NCBI GenBank assembly: GCA_963828075.1
Contig: CAWHDH010000017.1
Coordinates: forward strand, 682,001-746,000
Origin: JACCYI01 sp963828075
GTDB lineage: Bacteria; Actinomycetota; Thermoleophilia; Solirubrobacterales; Solirubrobacteraceae
Direction of reading: 5' to 3'
DNA length: 64,000 nucleotides
Shown here: positions 1 through 9,081 of the stretch, one piece after another
How the letters are laid out: each line of letters opens with the position of its first letter
How positions within the stretch are numbered: position 1 is the stretch's first letter
The notes under the pieces: model-generated
What the model saw: only the letters and a program-made list of their open reading frames with translations
What the model was told of the DNA's origin: nothing
Database searches by the model: none
Position numbers and translations under genes: made by a program

Positions 1-921
1 CGGGAGGGAGAACGCCTCGTGATGCGCGGAGATCTCCGCGAAGATGCTCTGCGCGTTCGGGTCCGAGTACGGCTCCCCGGCATTGACGCGCGCGAACCAC
101 GACGGCAGATCGGCCTGCGGGTCGACGCCGGGGGCCGCGTAGTGCCCACTGGCCGCCCCCAAGGCGAACAGTCCGGCGTTGAACGACTGCTTGGCGACGC
201 CGGGCACCGTCGTGAAGTCTGCGGGCTCGTGGACGACGTAGTCGAGGCTCCGCCCGTTCGGCGTGAGCGAGTAGACGAGATCGGACCAGGGGATCCACGG
301 CGCCGCCGCGGCCAGGCGCATCGGCGTGCCCTTGTGGCTGCGCCACGCCTCGAAGGTGCCGTCGGCCTTCATCACGCGGTCCTTGAGCATCGCCAGCGCG
401 AGCGACTGGCCGCCGCCGTAGGAGCCGCCGGTGGCGCCGATGCGCACCGGATCGGCGATGCCCTCGTCGACCAGGAGCCCCGCGAGGTGCTGGCTGTCGC
501 GGACCTCGAAGCGCGTGTCGGCCAGCCGGATCCAGCCCTTGGCCGGGCAGACCGGGTCGTCGCGGAACTGCGGCATGCCGCAGGACTCGTTGAACCCGCG
601 CGCGGTGAACGAGAGGACGGCGTAGCCGCGCTGCGCCCAGGCCTTCGACCCCGAGAGGCCCTCCTTTTTACCGCCCCAGCCGTGGAGCAGGACGACCAGC
701 GGCAGGGCGCTTCCGCCCGCAGCGGGCAGGGTGACGTTGACGTCGAGCGGGACGTCGTCGAACGTGCGGACGCGGGTGGCCGCGGTGCCCGGGCAGAACA
801 GGACGCCCTCGCTCGGAGCGCAGGCGACGGCGCCGCCGAAGACGCTGGTCTGCGCCGCGGCCGGGGACGGAGCCAGCAGCGCCGCGAGGAGCAGCGCGGG
901 CAGGACCAGAATTCTTGACAT
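1..921 (-). CDS. Secreted CocE/NonD-type alpha/beta hydrolase (X-Pro dipeptidyl-peptidase S15-like), 3' end cut by the window
   Basis: This is the N-terminal 307 codons of an alpha/beta hydrolase; the stop lies beyond base 1. Residues 1-24 look like a Sec signal peptide (basic MSR, Leu/Ala core, AAAQ end), so the enzyme is probably exported. The oxyanion-side motif LHGWGG sits at 79-84 and the nucleophile elbow GGSYGG at 165-170, with Ser167 the expected nucleophile, as in CocE/S15 hydrolases that cleave esters or X-Pro peptides. The substrate cannot be read from the sequence. The ATG at 921 opens directly into the signal peptide. It diverges from the patatin gene across 62 bases that hold two palindromes. 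Confidence 0.8.
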   Translation of the reverse strand, partial: MSRILVLPALLLAALLAPSPAAAQTSVFGGAVACAPSEGVLFCPGTAATRVRTFDDVPLDVNVTLPAAGGSALPLVVLLHGWGGKKEGLSGSKAWAQRGYAVLSFTARGFNESCGMPQFRDDPVCPAKGWIRLADTRFEVRDSQHLAGLLVDEGIADPVRIGATGGSYGGGQSLALAMLKDRVMKADGTFEAWRSHKGTPMRLAAAAPWIPWSDLVYSLTPNGRSLDYVVHEPADFTTVPGVAKQSFNAGLFALGAASGHYAAPGVDPQADLPSWFARVNAGEPYSDPNAQSIFAEISAHHEAFSLP

Positions 922-941
922 CACGCCCGGCAGTGTGGCGC

Positions 942-971
942 GTTTCACGAAACCGGAACCCCGGTACCGGG
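942..971. promoter_or_regulatory. Two palindromes between divergent hydrolase and patatin genes
   Basis: The 62-base divergent gap holds GTTTC-AC-GAAAC (942-953) and a perfect 12-base palindrome CCCGGTACCGGG (960-971), itself bracketed by GGAAC and GTTCC. Either could be an operator for one or both genes. No adjacent regulator gene was seen, so this is only a positional suggestion. Confidence 0.3.
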
Positions 972-983
972 TAGTTCCAAGAC

Positions 984-1895
984 ATGCCCGAACCTCTGAA
1001 GCGCCCAGACGTCCTCGTCCTCGCCGGTGGGGGCACGCTCGGAGAGGCGTGGATGCGCGGCCTGCTGGCCGGCGCCGAGGCGGCCTCGCCCGGCCTCGAC
1101 TTCCGCGAGTGCAGGCACTTCGTCGGGACCTCCGCCGGCTCGATCGTCTCTGCGACGCTCGCCGCCGGCCGCCGGCCGGACGCCGGCCGGGACGCCGAGC
1201 GCGCCTACGCGTCCGCCGCCGGATCGCCGCCACCCGCCCGCGACCGTCGCCTGGTCGGCGCCGGGCAGATGCTGCAGGCCGCGCTCAGCCCCGTCGCCCC
1301 GCTCGCGCTCGCCGCCGCGGCGCCCGGCGGCGCCGTCGTCCGCGCCGCCGCGCTGTCGCGCGGCCCCGAGCCGCGGCGCAGCCTGCGCGGGCTCGGCCAC
1401 CACATCGACCGCCTGGGCGCCAGCTTCGACGGCCGCCTGCGCATCTCGGCCGTCGACCGCGCGACGGGCAAGCGCGTCATGTTCGGCAGCCGCGGCGCCC
1501 CCGAGGCCTCGGTCCGCGACGCCGTCCTGGCCTCGTGCTCGATCCCCTGGGTCTTCGCCCCGATCACCATCGGCGGCCGCGAGTACGTCGACGGCGGCGC
1601 CTGGAGCCCGAGCAACATGGACGCCGCGCCGGCGGGCCGCGGCGACGACGTCCTCTGCCTGAACCCCACGCATTCGATCCCGGCCGTCCGGGTGGTCTCC
1701 CGCGCAGCGGTCGCCGCCGAGACCCTCGTGCTGCGCCGGCGCGGCGCCCGCGTCCGGGTGATCGGGCCCGACGCCGCGTGCGCCGAGGCGATGGGCGCGA
1801 ACCTGATGGACCCGAGCCGCGTCGACGCCGTGCTCGACGCCGCCTACGCGCAGGGCCGGGCGCTCAGCGGGTCAGCCGGCCGATCCGCAGCTTGA
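984..1895 (+). CDS. Patatin-like phospholipase family protein
   Basis: A 303-residue patatin-like acyl hydrolase, expected to deacylate phospholipids or other lipid esters with a Ser-Asp dyad. The glycine-rich oxyanion motif AGGGTLGEAW is at 14-23, the nucleophile elbow GTSAG at 48-52 (Ser50), and the catalytic Asp lies in the DGGAW motif near residue 202. No signal peptide or membrane segment is seen, so it is probably cytosolic. The ATG at 984 precedes the conserved beta strand closely. Its 3' end overlaps the convergent LVIVD gene by 32 bases. Patatins act as housekeeping lipases or as effectors; nothing here distinguishes these. Confidence 0.85.
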   Translation: MPEPLKRPDVLVLAGGGTLGEAWMRGLLAGAEAASPGLDFRECRHFVGTSAGSIVSATLAAGRRPDAGRDAERAYASAAGSPPPARDRRLVGAGQMLQAALSPVAPLALAAAAPGGAVVRAAALSRGPEPRRSLRGLGHHIDRLGASFDGRLRISAVDRATGKRVMFGSRGAPEASVRDAVLASCSIPWVFAPITIGGREYVDGGAWSPSNMDAAPAGRGDDVLCLNPTHSIPAVRVVSRAAVAAETLVLRRRGARVRVIGPDAACAEAMGANLMDPSRVDAVLDAAYAQGRALSGSAGRSAA

Positions 1896-3792
1896 GCGGC
1901 GTCGCGCCCGGGACCCGGACCCGCGACGCCGTCTTGACGGCGAAGACGCCCCGGCTCAGGGTCCGGCGACCGAGGCGGATGCGCCAGGAGTAGAGGGCCG
2001 GCGCGCCGCCGACCGCCGCCCGGATGCGAGCGCGATGCCCCGTCCGCACGCGGTAGCGCCTGGACGCGAGGACCTTCCTGCCCGGGGCCGACAGGATCTG
2101 CAGCCGGACGGTCCGCCGCCGCGCGCTCGAGCGGGGCACCCGGACCGTGCGCACGAACCGGTAGCCGCCGACGGCCGCTCCCGCGCCGCCGCTCGGCTGG
2201 GTCGACGCCGGCGCCGGTGGCTCGGCCGGCGGCTGGCCGGTGGTGCCACCGGTGCCGGGTCCGGGCGCGGGCGGGGTGGCCGGCGGCGGGCCGCACCCGG
2301 CGGGGGTGGAGCGCGGCGACTCGGGATCCGGGGGCGGCGCGGTTCCCTGATAGCGCGCCCGCTGCACCTCGGCGGCGCCCGACGTGGTCGGCCAGCGTGC
2401 GCAGTCCTCGCCGGTGTACTCGAGGACGTCGAGCCCGCGCACGGTGTCGCCCGCGAAGATGTAGCCCTTGTGGGGCTTGGCCGACCAGGTCTCGGTCTGA
2501 GTCGGGATGAAGTGCCCGAGCTCCCTCGGGTTCGCCGGATCGGAGAAGTCGACGATCCGTGTCCCGCGGCCGTACCAGGCGACCACCAGGCGGTTCTCGT
2601 CCGGGGCCTGCCAGAAGACGTGCGCGGTGCAGCCCTCGTTGGGGGACGGGTTCGTCTGCGCCGGGAGGTTGAACGCGCCCGCCTCGGCGAGCTTCTGGCC
2701 GCCCGGCAGCGTCTTGAGCCGCCCGGCGTTCTCGCCCTCCGTCTCGAGCTCGAGGAAGTGCAGTGCGCCGGGTGACCGCACGTTGATCGCCCCGATCGGC
2801 AGCGGCCCGGTCGCGTCGCCGCCGCCGCAGGCGCCGACGCCCGACCCGCCGCCGTACTCGTCGGACTCGATGACCAACGTCCGATCGTGGTTGGGCTCGA
2901 TGCCGTGCGAGATGCCCACGCCGTGCTCGGCGGCGGTGTAGCGCTTGAGGAACGTCCACTTCGTCGGGTCGGGATCGGAGAAGTCGAGCTCGTCGGTGAA
3001 GCCGATGGAGGCGGCGTAGGCGATCACCTTGCCGTCGGGGCGATGGTCGACCTGCATGTCGTGGAAGCCGCCGCCCTGCGCGGGCAGGACCGCAACCGGG
3101 TCCTTGTCGCCCGCGATCACCCTGCGCAGGTCGAACACGTCGACCTTGCCCTCGTCGCCGTGCGTCGGCTGGTACTGGTCGACGAACAGGTACGGCCAGT
3201 CCATCGTCGTGTTGTGCGCGCCGTCCTCGACCCCGCCCTCGTCGGGGCCCTGCCCGATGAACGCGACCTCCGTCGGGTTCGCCTTGTCGGAGATGTCGAT
3301 GACGATGAAGCCCTCGTTGCCGGCGTACGCGGGCTCCCCGTTGACCACGGGACCGCACTCGTTCGCGGTCGACTCGATGGCCAGCACGGCGTAGCGCGGG
3401 TTCGAGCCGGGCTGCAGTTGGACGTCGTTCTGACCGCCGGGGCAGCGGAAGACGCCGGCGCGCTTCGGGTTGCGCGGGTCGCTGATGTCCACGATGACCA
3501 TGCCCTCGCCGTAGGAGCCGACGTACGCGTAGTCACCGGCCAGCTCGAGGTCGGACGCGGCCACCGAGCCCGCCATCGGGACGTTGGCGACGATGCGCAT
3601 GTTCTCGCCCGTCCCCTCGAGTGGATGGGGGTCGGGGACCGCCGTGGCGCGGAACACGCCGAGCGCCCGGTCGCCCCCGAAGAGCGTCGCTGCCGCACTC
3701 CAGCTCGAGGTCTTCTCGTGGCCGGCGGCCTGAAGCGGGACCGTGGCGGCGATGGCGGTCAGGGCGAGCACGAGCAGGAGTGGGCGGCGCAT
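1864..3792 (-). CDS. Secreted LVIVD-repeat protein with Pro-rich linker and C-terminal beta domain
   Basis: A 642-residue exported protein. Residues 1-24 form a signal peptide (MRRPLLLVLALTAIAATVPL, then AAGHE). From about 60 to 470 there are repeats of the LVIVD type (YVGSYGEGMVIVDISDPRNP, IVDFSDPANP and similar), expected to fold as a beta propeller at the cell surface. A Pro/Gly/Thr-rich linker at about 490-545 leads to a basic C-terminal beta-rich domain. The molecular function of LVIVD proteins is unknown. A second family member lies at 9082-11172. The ATG at 3792 opens directly into the signal peptide and has a TACCGT box six bases upstream. Confidence 0.8.
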   Translation of the reverse strand: MRRPLLLVLALTAIAATVPLQAAGHEKTSSWSAAATLFGGDRALGVFRATAVPDPHPLEGTGENMRIVANVPMAGSVAASDLELAGDYAYVGSYGEGMVIVDISDPRNPKRAGVFRCPGGQNDVQLQPGSNPRYAVLAIESTANECGPVVNGEPAYAGNEGFIVIDISDKANPTEVAFIGQGPDEGGVEDGAHNTTMDWPYLFVDQYQPTHGDEGKVDVFDLRRVIAGDKDPVAVLPAQGGGFHDMQVDHRPDGKVIAYAASIGFTDELDFSDPDPTKWTFLKRYTAAEHGVGISHGIEPNHDRTLVIESDEYGGGSGVGACGGGDATGPLPIGAINVRSPGALHFLELETEGENAGRLKTLPGGQKLAEAGAFNLPAQTNPSPNEGCTAHVFWQAPDENRLVVAWYGRGTRIVDFSDPANPRELGHFIPTQTETWSAKPHKGYIFAGDTVRGLDVLEYTGEDCARWPTTSGAAEVQRARYQGTAPPPDPESPRSTPAGCGPPPATPPAPGPGTGGTTGQPPAEPPAPASTQPSGGAGAAVGGYRFVRTVRVPRSSARRRTVRLQILSAPGRKVLASRRYRVRTGHRARIRAAVGGAPALYSWRIRLGRRTLSRGVFAVKTASRVRVPGATPLKLRIGRLTR

Positions 3793-3798
3793 GATCCG

Positions 3799-3804
3799 AC
3801 GGTA
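3799..3804 (-). promoter_or_regulatory. Candidate -10 box (TACCGT) of the LVIVD gene
   Basis: TACCGT on the minus strand ends six bases before the ATG at 3792, a spacing that fits a leaderless transcript. Confidence 0.4.
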
Positions 3805-3843
3805 GCGCGATGGACCGGCAAAGAACGCCGATCCGGTGCAACG

Positions 3844-4611
3844 TCAGGCGCGCAGCTTGTAGCCGCGGACGAACAGCCGGTGGTTGAGCGTGAACAGCGC
3901 CGCGACGGCCAGCGAGAGCAGACCGAGCGACAGGGCGACGTTCGCCTCCGAGAAGCCCAGGAACCCATACCGGACCAGGTTGATCATGTAGTAGACGGGG
4001 TCGAAGTGGGTGAGCGTCTGGAACGGCTCGGGCAGCAGCGACGCCGAGTAGAAGACGCCGCCGAGGAAGATCAGCGGCTGCAGGACGAACGTCTGGGCAA
4101 ACGAGACGTCGTCGAACTGCTCGGCGCGGACGCCGACGAGGACCCCGAGCTGAGAGAAGAAGAAGCCGACCAGGAAGAGCGACGGGAGCAACACGAGCGG
4201 ATGGGCGATGGGGATGTCGACGAGGAACGACGCCGCGGTGAAGGTCAGCGTGGCGACGATCATCCCGCGCAGGAAGCCGCCGAGCGAGAGCGCGACGAGG
4301 AGCTGAAGCGGCGACGCCGGCGACGAGAGCTGCTCGTCGATCGAGCGCTGGAACTTCTGCTGGAGGATCGACGACGAGTTGTTCGAGAACGCGTTCATCG
4401 CCCACGACATCATGATCAGCCCGGGGATGATGAAGACGACGTAGTCGACCCCGTGGAGCGTGTCGATCCGCGAGCCCAGCGCGGCGCCGAAGACGGAGAT
4501 GTAGAGGAACGTCTCGAGCAGCGGGGCGCCGACGGTCTGGCGCTTGATCTTCAGAAAGCGGTTGACCTCGCGGCGCACGAGGGTGAAGAAGCGGATCTGC
4601 GACCCGGTCAC
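3844..4611 (-). CDS. ABC-2 type transporter permease
   Basis: A 255-residue integral membrane protein of the ABC-2 export permease family. A basic cytoplasmic N-terminus with an elbow helix (FLKIKRQTVGAPLLET) precedes about six hydrophobic helices; the segment PLIFLGGVFYSASLLPEPFQ matches the ABC-2 family signature region. It forms an exporter with the ATPase encoded just upstream, since its GTG start overlaps that gene's stop as GTGA. The length is normal for the family. The substrate (drug, lipid or polysaccharide) cannot be told. The start is fixed by the four-base overlap. Confidence 0.88.
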   Translation of the reverse strand: MTGSQIRFFTLVRREVNRFLKIKRQTVGAPLLETFLYISVFGAALGSRIDTLHGVDYVVFIIPGLIMMSWAMNAFSNNSSSILQQKFQRSIDEQLSSPASPLQLLVALSLGGFLRGMIVATLTFTAASFLVDIPIAHPLVLLPSLFLVGFFFSQLGVLVGVRAEQFDDVSFAQTFVLQPLIFLGGVFYSASLLPEPFQTLTHFDPVYYMINLVRYGFLGFSEANVALSLGLLSLAVAALFTLNHRLFVRGYKLRA

Positions 4612-5372
4612 GGCGCCTCATCTGCGATGTGCGCCCGCGAGAGCTCCTTGCGCCCGACCAGCGCGAGGTAGGAGTCCTCGAGGCTGGTGACGCCGTACTG
4701 CTCGGCGAGCTCGGCGCTGGTCCCCCGCGCGACGATCTGCCCGTCGTTGATGAAGGCGATCCGGTCGCAGAGCTGCTCGGCCTCCTCGAGGTAGTGCGTC
4801 GTCAGGAGGATCGTGGTGCCCTCGGCGTTGATGCGCTGGACGTAATGCCACAGCTCGAGGCGCAGCTCGACGTCGACGCCGGCGGTCGGCTCGTCCAGGA
4901 TCAGCAGCCGCGGGCGGTGCATCAGCGCGCGGGCGAGGATGAGGCGGCGCTTCATGCCGCCCGAGAGCGTCCGCGTCCGGTCGTCCTTCTTCTCGCGCAG
5001 CGAGAAGGTGTCGAGCAGTTCCTTGGCGCGCTCCCGGCGTTCTTTGCGCGGCATCCCGAAATAGCCGCCGTGGTAGTCGAGCGTCTCCTCGAGCGTGAGG
5101 AACCAGTCGAGGTTGAGCTCCTGGGGCGCGAGGCCGACGGCCAGGCGTGCCTCCTCGTAGTGGTCGATCGCGTCATGGCCGAACACGCGGATCGACCCCG
5201 AGGTCGGCTGGGCGAGGCCGGTCGTGCAGTGGATCAGGGTCGACTTCCCGGCCCCGTTGGGTCCCAGCAACCCGAAGATCTCGCCCGCCTCGATCGACAG
5301 CGAGACGCCGCGCAGCGCCTCGGTTCCCGTCGGGTAGCGCTTGACGAGGTCGGTGATCTCGAGCGCGGTCAC
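4608..5372 (-). CDS. ABC transporter ATP-binding protein (ABC-2 exporter ATPase)
   Basis: A 254-residue single-domain ABC ATPase powering the permease at 3844-4611. The Walker A motif GPNGAGKST is near residue 38, the Q-loop near APQEL, the signature LSGGMKRR near 140, and Walker B LLILDEPTAGVD near 160. The TAGVD and LTTHYLEEAEQ motifs are typical of the drug/daunorubicin-type exporters. It begins with GTG and overlaps the upstream LLM oxidoreductase stop by GTGA, so the three genes should be translated as a unit. The 3' end overlaps the permease start in the same way. Confidence 0.92.
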   Translation of the reverse strand: MTALEITDLVKRYPTGTEALRGVSLSIEAGEIFGLLGPNGAGKSTLIHCTTGLAQPTSGSIRVFGHDAIDHYEEARLAVGLAPQELNLDWFLTLEETLDYHGGYFGMPRKERRERAKELLDTFSLREKKDDRTRTLSGGMKRRLILARALMHRPRLLILDEPTAGVDVELRLELWHYVQRINAEGTTILLTTHYLEEAEQLCDRIAFINDGQIVARGTSAELAEQYGVTSLEDSYLALVGRKELSRAHIADEAP

Positions 5373-6403
5373 GCCGGGACGCCCTCGCGGCGGGCAACCT
5401 CGGCGCGGACGACGGGCGCGACCTCGGTGCCGAACAGCTCGATCGACCGCAGGACGTCGCGATGGGCGACGGCGCCGACGCTCATCTGCGCCAGGTAGCG
5501 CTGGTGGCCGAACAGCTCGTGCTCGTAGAGCAGCTTCTCGGCGACCTCGCCCGGGTCTCCGACCGCCAGCGCGCCGCGCGGCGAGCGCAGCGCCTCGTAC
5601 TGGGGTTTGCCCATCGGCGGCCAGCCGCGCTCGCGGCCGATGCGGGTCATCATCGCGACGTAGGACGGCGCGAAGGCGGCGTCGGCGTCGCGCGAGCGCT
5701 CGGCGACGAACGCGTGCGTGTTGATCGCCACCGGCAGCGCGGCCGGGTCGTGGCCGGCGCGGGCGGCCGACTCGCGGTAGAGCTCGACCAGCCCGACGAA
5801 GCGCTCCGGCTCGCCGCCGATGATCGCGACGGTCAGCGGCAGGCCGAGCGACCCCGCCCGGACGACCGACGCCGGCGAGCCGCCGACGGCGATCCAGACC
5901 GGCAGTGGGTCCTGGATCGGGCGCGGGTAGACGCCGGCATCATCGACCGCGGGGCGATGGCGGCCCGTCCACGTCACCCGCTCGCCCTCGCGGAGGCGCA
6001 GGAGGAGGTCGAGGTGCTCGGCGAACAGATCGTCGTAGTCGTCGAGGTCGTAGCCGAACAGCGGAAAGGACTCGATGAACGAGCCGCGGCCGGCCATGAT
6101 CTCGGCGCGCCCGCCCGACAGCAGGTCGAGCGTCGCGAAGTCCTGGAACACGCGGACGGGGTCGGCCGAGCTCAGCACGGTGACCGCGCTGGTCAGGCGG
6201 ATGCGCTCCGTCCGCACCGCGGCCGCGGCCAGCGCGACGGCCGGCGAGGAGACCGCGAAGTCGGGGCGGTGGTGCTCGCCGATGCCGAAGACGTCGAGGC
6301 CGAGCTGGTCGGCGAGCTCGACCTCCTCGATGAGGTCGCGCATCCGCTGCTCCGGGCTGACGCCGGAGGAGAGGTCGGCGAAGGTGGCGAGGCCGAGTTC
6401 CAT
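5369..6403 (-). CDS. LLM-class flavin-dependent oxidoreductase
   Basis: A 344-residue luciferase-like monooxygenase-family TIM-barrel protein that should use reduced flavin (FMN or F420). The N-terminal strand MELGLATFADL, the conserved GIGEHHRPDFAVSSPAV segment and the SGGRAEIMAGRGSF loop match the subgroup close to bacterial luciferase, and ILSTVLSS-type strands follow. The substrate is unknown. I chose the ATG at 6403 rather than more upstream codons because it starts the first barrel strand and has a TATCGT box eight bases upstream. It heads an operon with the ABC exporter, which could mean a joint role in detoxification or natural-product handling; that is inference. Confidence 0.88.
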   Translation of the reverse strand: MELGLATFADLSSGVSPEQRMRDLIEEVELADQLGLDVFGIGEHHRPDFAVSSPAVALAAAAVRTERIRLTSAVTVLSSADPVRVFQDFATLDLLSGGRAEIMAGRGSFIESFPLFGYDLDDYDDLFAEHLDLLLRLREGERVTWTGRHRPAVDDAGVYPRPIQDPLPVWIAVGGSPASVVRAGSLGLPLTVAIIGGEPERFVGLVELYRESAARAGHDPAALPVAINTHAFVAERSRDADAAFAPSYVAMMTRIGRERGWPPMGKPQYEALRSPRGALAVGDPGEVAEKLLYEHELFGHQRYLAQMSVGAVAHRDVLRSIELFGTEVAPVVRAEVARREGVPA

Positions 6404-6411
6404 GGCCTGCG

Positions 6412-6417
6412 ACGATA
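6412..6417 (-). promoter_or_regulatory. Candidate -10 box (TATCGT) of the LLM-exporter operon
   Basis: TATCGT on the minus strand lies eight bases before the ATG at 6403, in the 35-base gap after the dehydratase gene. It would give a nearly leaderless mRNA for the three-gene operon. Confidence 0.4.
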
Positions 6418-6438
6418 GCAGGGTGGTTGCCGACGCAA

Positions 6439-7346
6439 CTATACGTTGGAGCCGCACACCGGCGTGGCGATCGTAGCCCCGCGCAACTGGTCGGCGAGCG
6501 CGAGCGCTCCGGCGAGCCCGGCGACGCCCGAGGGCTCGGCGATCAGGCCGGCGGTGTCGCGCAGCAGGTCGACCGCCTCGAGCAGCCGTTCGTCCTCGAC
6601 GAGCACGAAGTCGTCGACGGTCGCGCGCATCGCGGCAACCGCCTCGGCGACGGGCACCCGCGCGGCGAGGCCGTCGGCGATCGTGTCGGTCGGCCCGGCG
6701 GGATCGAGCTCGCCGGTCCGCCAGGCGCGCTCCATGACCGGCGAGCCGGCGGGGCCGACGGCGATCACGCGCGTCGCGGGCGCCACCGCCTTCAGCCACG
6801 CCGCGACGCCGGAGATCAGCGAGCCGTTGCCGACCGGGACGAGGACCACGTCCGGGACATGGCCGCCCTGGGTCAGCTCGCGTGCGATCGTCCCGGCACC
6901 CTCGGCGATCTCGGACTCCCGCCCGTCGACGACCATGCGCCGGCCGTGGCGCTCGGCCTCCGCTCCGGCGAGGTCCTTGGCGTCGTCGACGTCGCCGTCC
7001 ACCAGCTCGACCGTCGCGCCCATCGCCCGCATGCGCTCGACCTTGCGCGGGTTCGCGGTCGCGGCGACGTGCACGTGGACCGCCAGCCCGCGGGCCCGGC
7101 CGGCGTAGGCGAGACCCTGGCCGAAGTTGCCCGCCGACGCGCACGCCAGCGTCTCCCCCGCCCGCGCCGCGTGCGCCAGCCAGTCGGTGCCGCGGCCCTT
7201 GAACGAGCGGATCGGGTTGACCGTCTCGACCTTGAGCACGACCGCGCACCCGAGCCGGTCGCCGAGCGGCTCGCACGCGTACTGCGGCGTGTGGGTGAAG
7301 ACCGGGTCGATGGCGGCCGCGGCGCGCTCGATCCGCGCGGGGTCGA

Positions 7347-7350
<4 letters not shown>
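6439..7350 (-). CDS. PLP-dependent threonine/serine dehydratase-like enzyme (fold type II)
   Basis: A 303-residue PLP enzyme of the threonine dehydratase family, which deaminates threonine to 2-oxobutanoate, the entry to isoleucine synthesis. The Schiff-base lysine lies in SFKGRG near residue 51, the substrate loop is ASAGNFGQG near 77-85, and the phosphate-binding glycine loop is VPVGNGSLISG near 176-186. No C-terminal ACT domain is present, so it resembles the short, non-allosteric form. Its GTG start overlaps the leuA stop (GTGA), placing it in the branched-chain operon and supporting a role in isoleucine supply. A serine or other amino-acid dehydratase remains possible. Confidence 0.8.
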
Positions 7351-8900
<1,550 letters not shown>

Positions 8901-8964
8901 GGACTCTCTTTCGGCTCGAACTCCTCGGTCTCCAGTGGGTTTGCGGCTACGCGGCCGCCACGCG
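8901..8964 (-). promoter_or_regulatory. leuA mRNA leader between the leader peptide and leuA
   Basis: This 64-base stretch separates the leader peptide stop from the leuA ATG. On the minus strand it can form a GCGGC-loop-GCCGC stem right after the leader stop, and it ends in the AAAGAGAG ribosome site. No U-run terminator is visible, so control may act by hiding the leuA ribosome site rather than by classical termination. This is inference from sequence. Confidence 0.5.
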
Positions 8965-9018
8965 CTATTCCCCCCGAGGGGGGAGGAGGAGAAGCAGGAG
9001 GAGCGAGCGATCCGACAC
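8965..9018 (-). CDS. leuL: leuA leader peptide with seven consecutive Leu codons
   Basis: A 17-codon reading frame starts with GTG at 9018, reads VSDRS, then seven Leu codons in a row (CTC, CTC, CTG, CTT, CTC, CTC, CTC), then PPRGE and TAG. It lies 64 bases upstream of leuA on the same strand. Runs of the end-product amino acid are the mark of attenuation leader peptides: ribosome stalling at low Leu-tRNA would change the downstream RNA fold. The last Leu, Pro, Arg and Gly codons also form a C6-TC-G6 hairpin (8971-8983). A TACGCT box ten bases upstream suggests a nearly leaderless start. The gene symbol is by analogy. Confidence 0.7.
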   Translation of the reverse strand: MSDRSLLLLLLLPPRGE

Positions 9019-9028
9019 GTCGGTGCGA

Positions 9029-9034
9029 AGCGTA
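9029..9034 (-). promoter_or_regulatory. Candidate -10 box (TACGCT) of the leu leader
   Basis: TACGCT on the minus strand lies ten bases before the GTG of the Leu-rich leader peptide. No convincing -35 hexamer is visible about 17 bases upstream. Confidence 0.4.
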
Positions 9035-9081
9035 CCGAACGATGACCGCCAGTTGTGCGGGCCCGCGTCGTTTGAGCGGGC

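Noticed and set aside
5369..7276. 635-residue frame extending the LLM oxidoreductase upstream
   Set aside because: The extra part is antisense-like Arg/Gly-rich sequence overlapping the dehydratase gene. The family N-terminus starts at ATG 6403.
8971..8983. C6/G6 hairpin taken as an intrinsic terminator
   Set aside because: It has no U-run and is encoded by the last codons of the leu leader peptide. It is more likely part of the attenuation structure.
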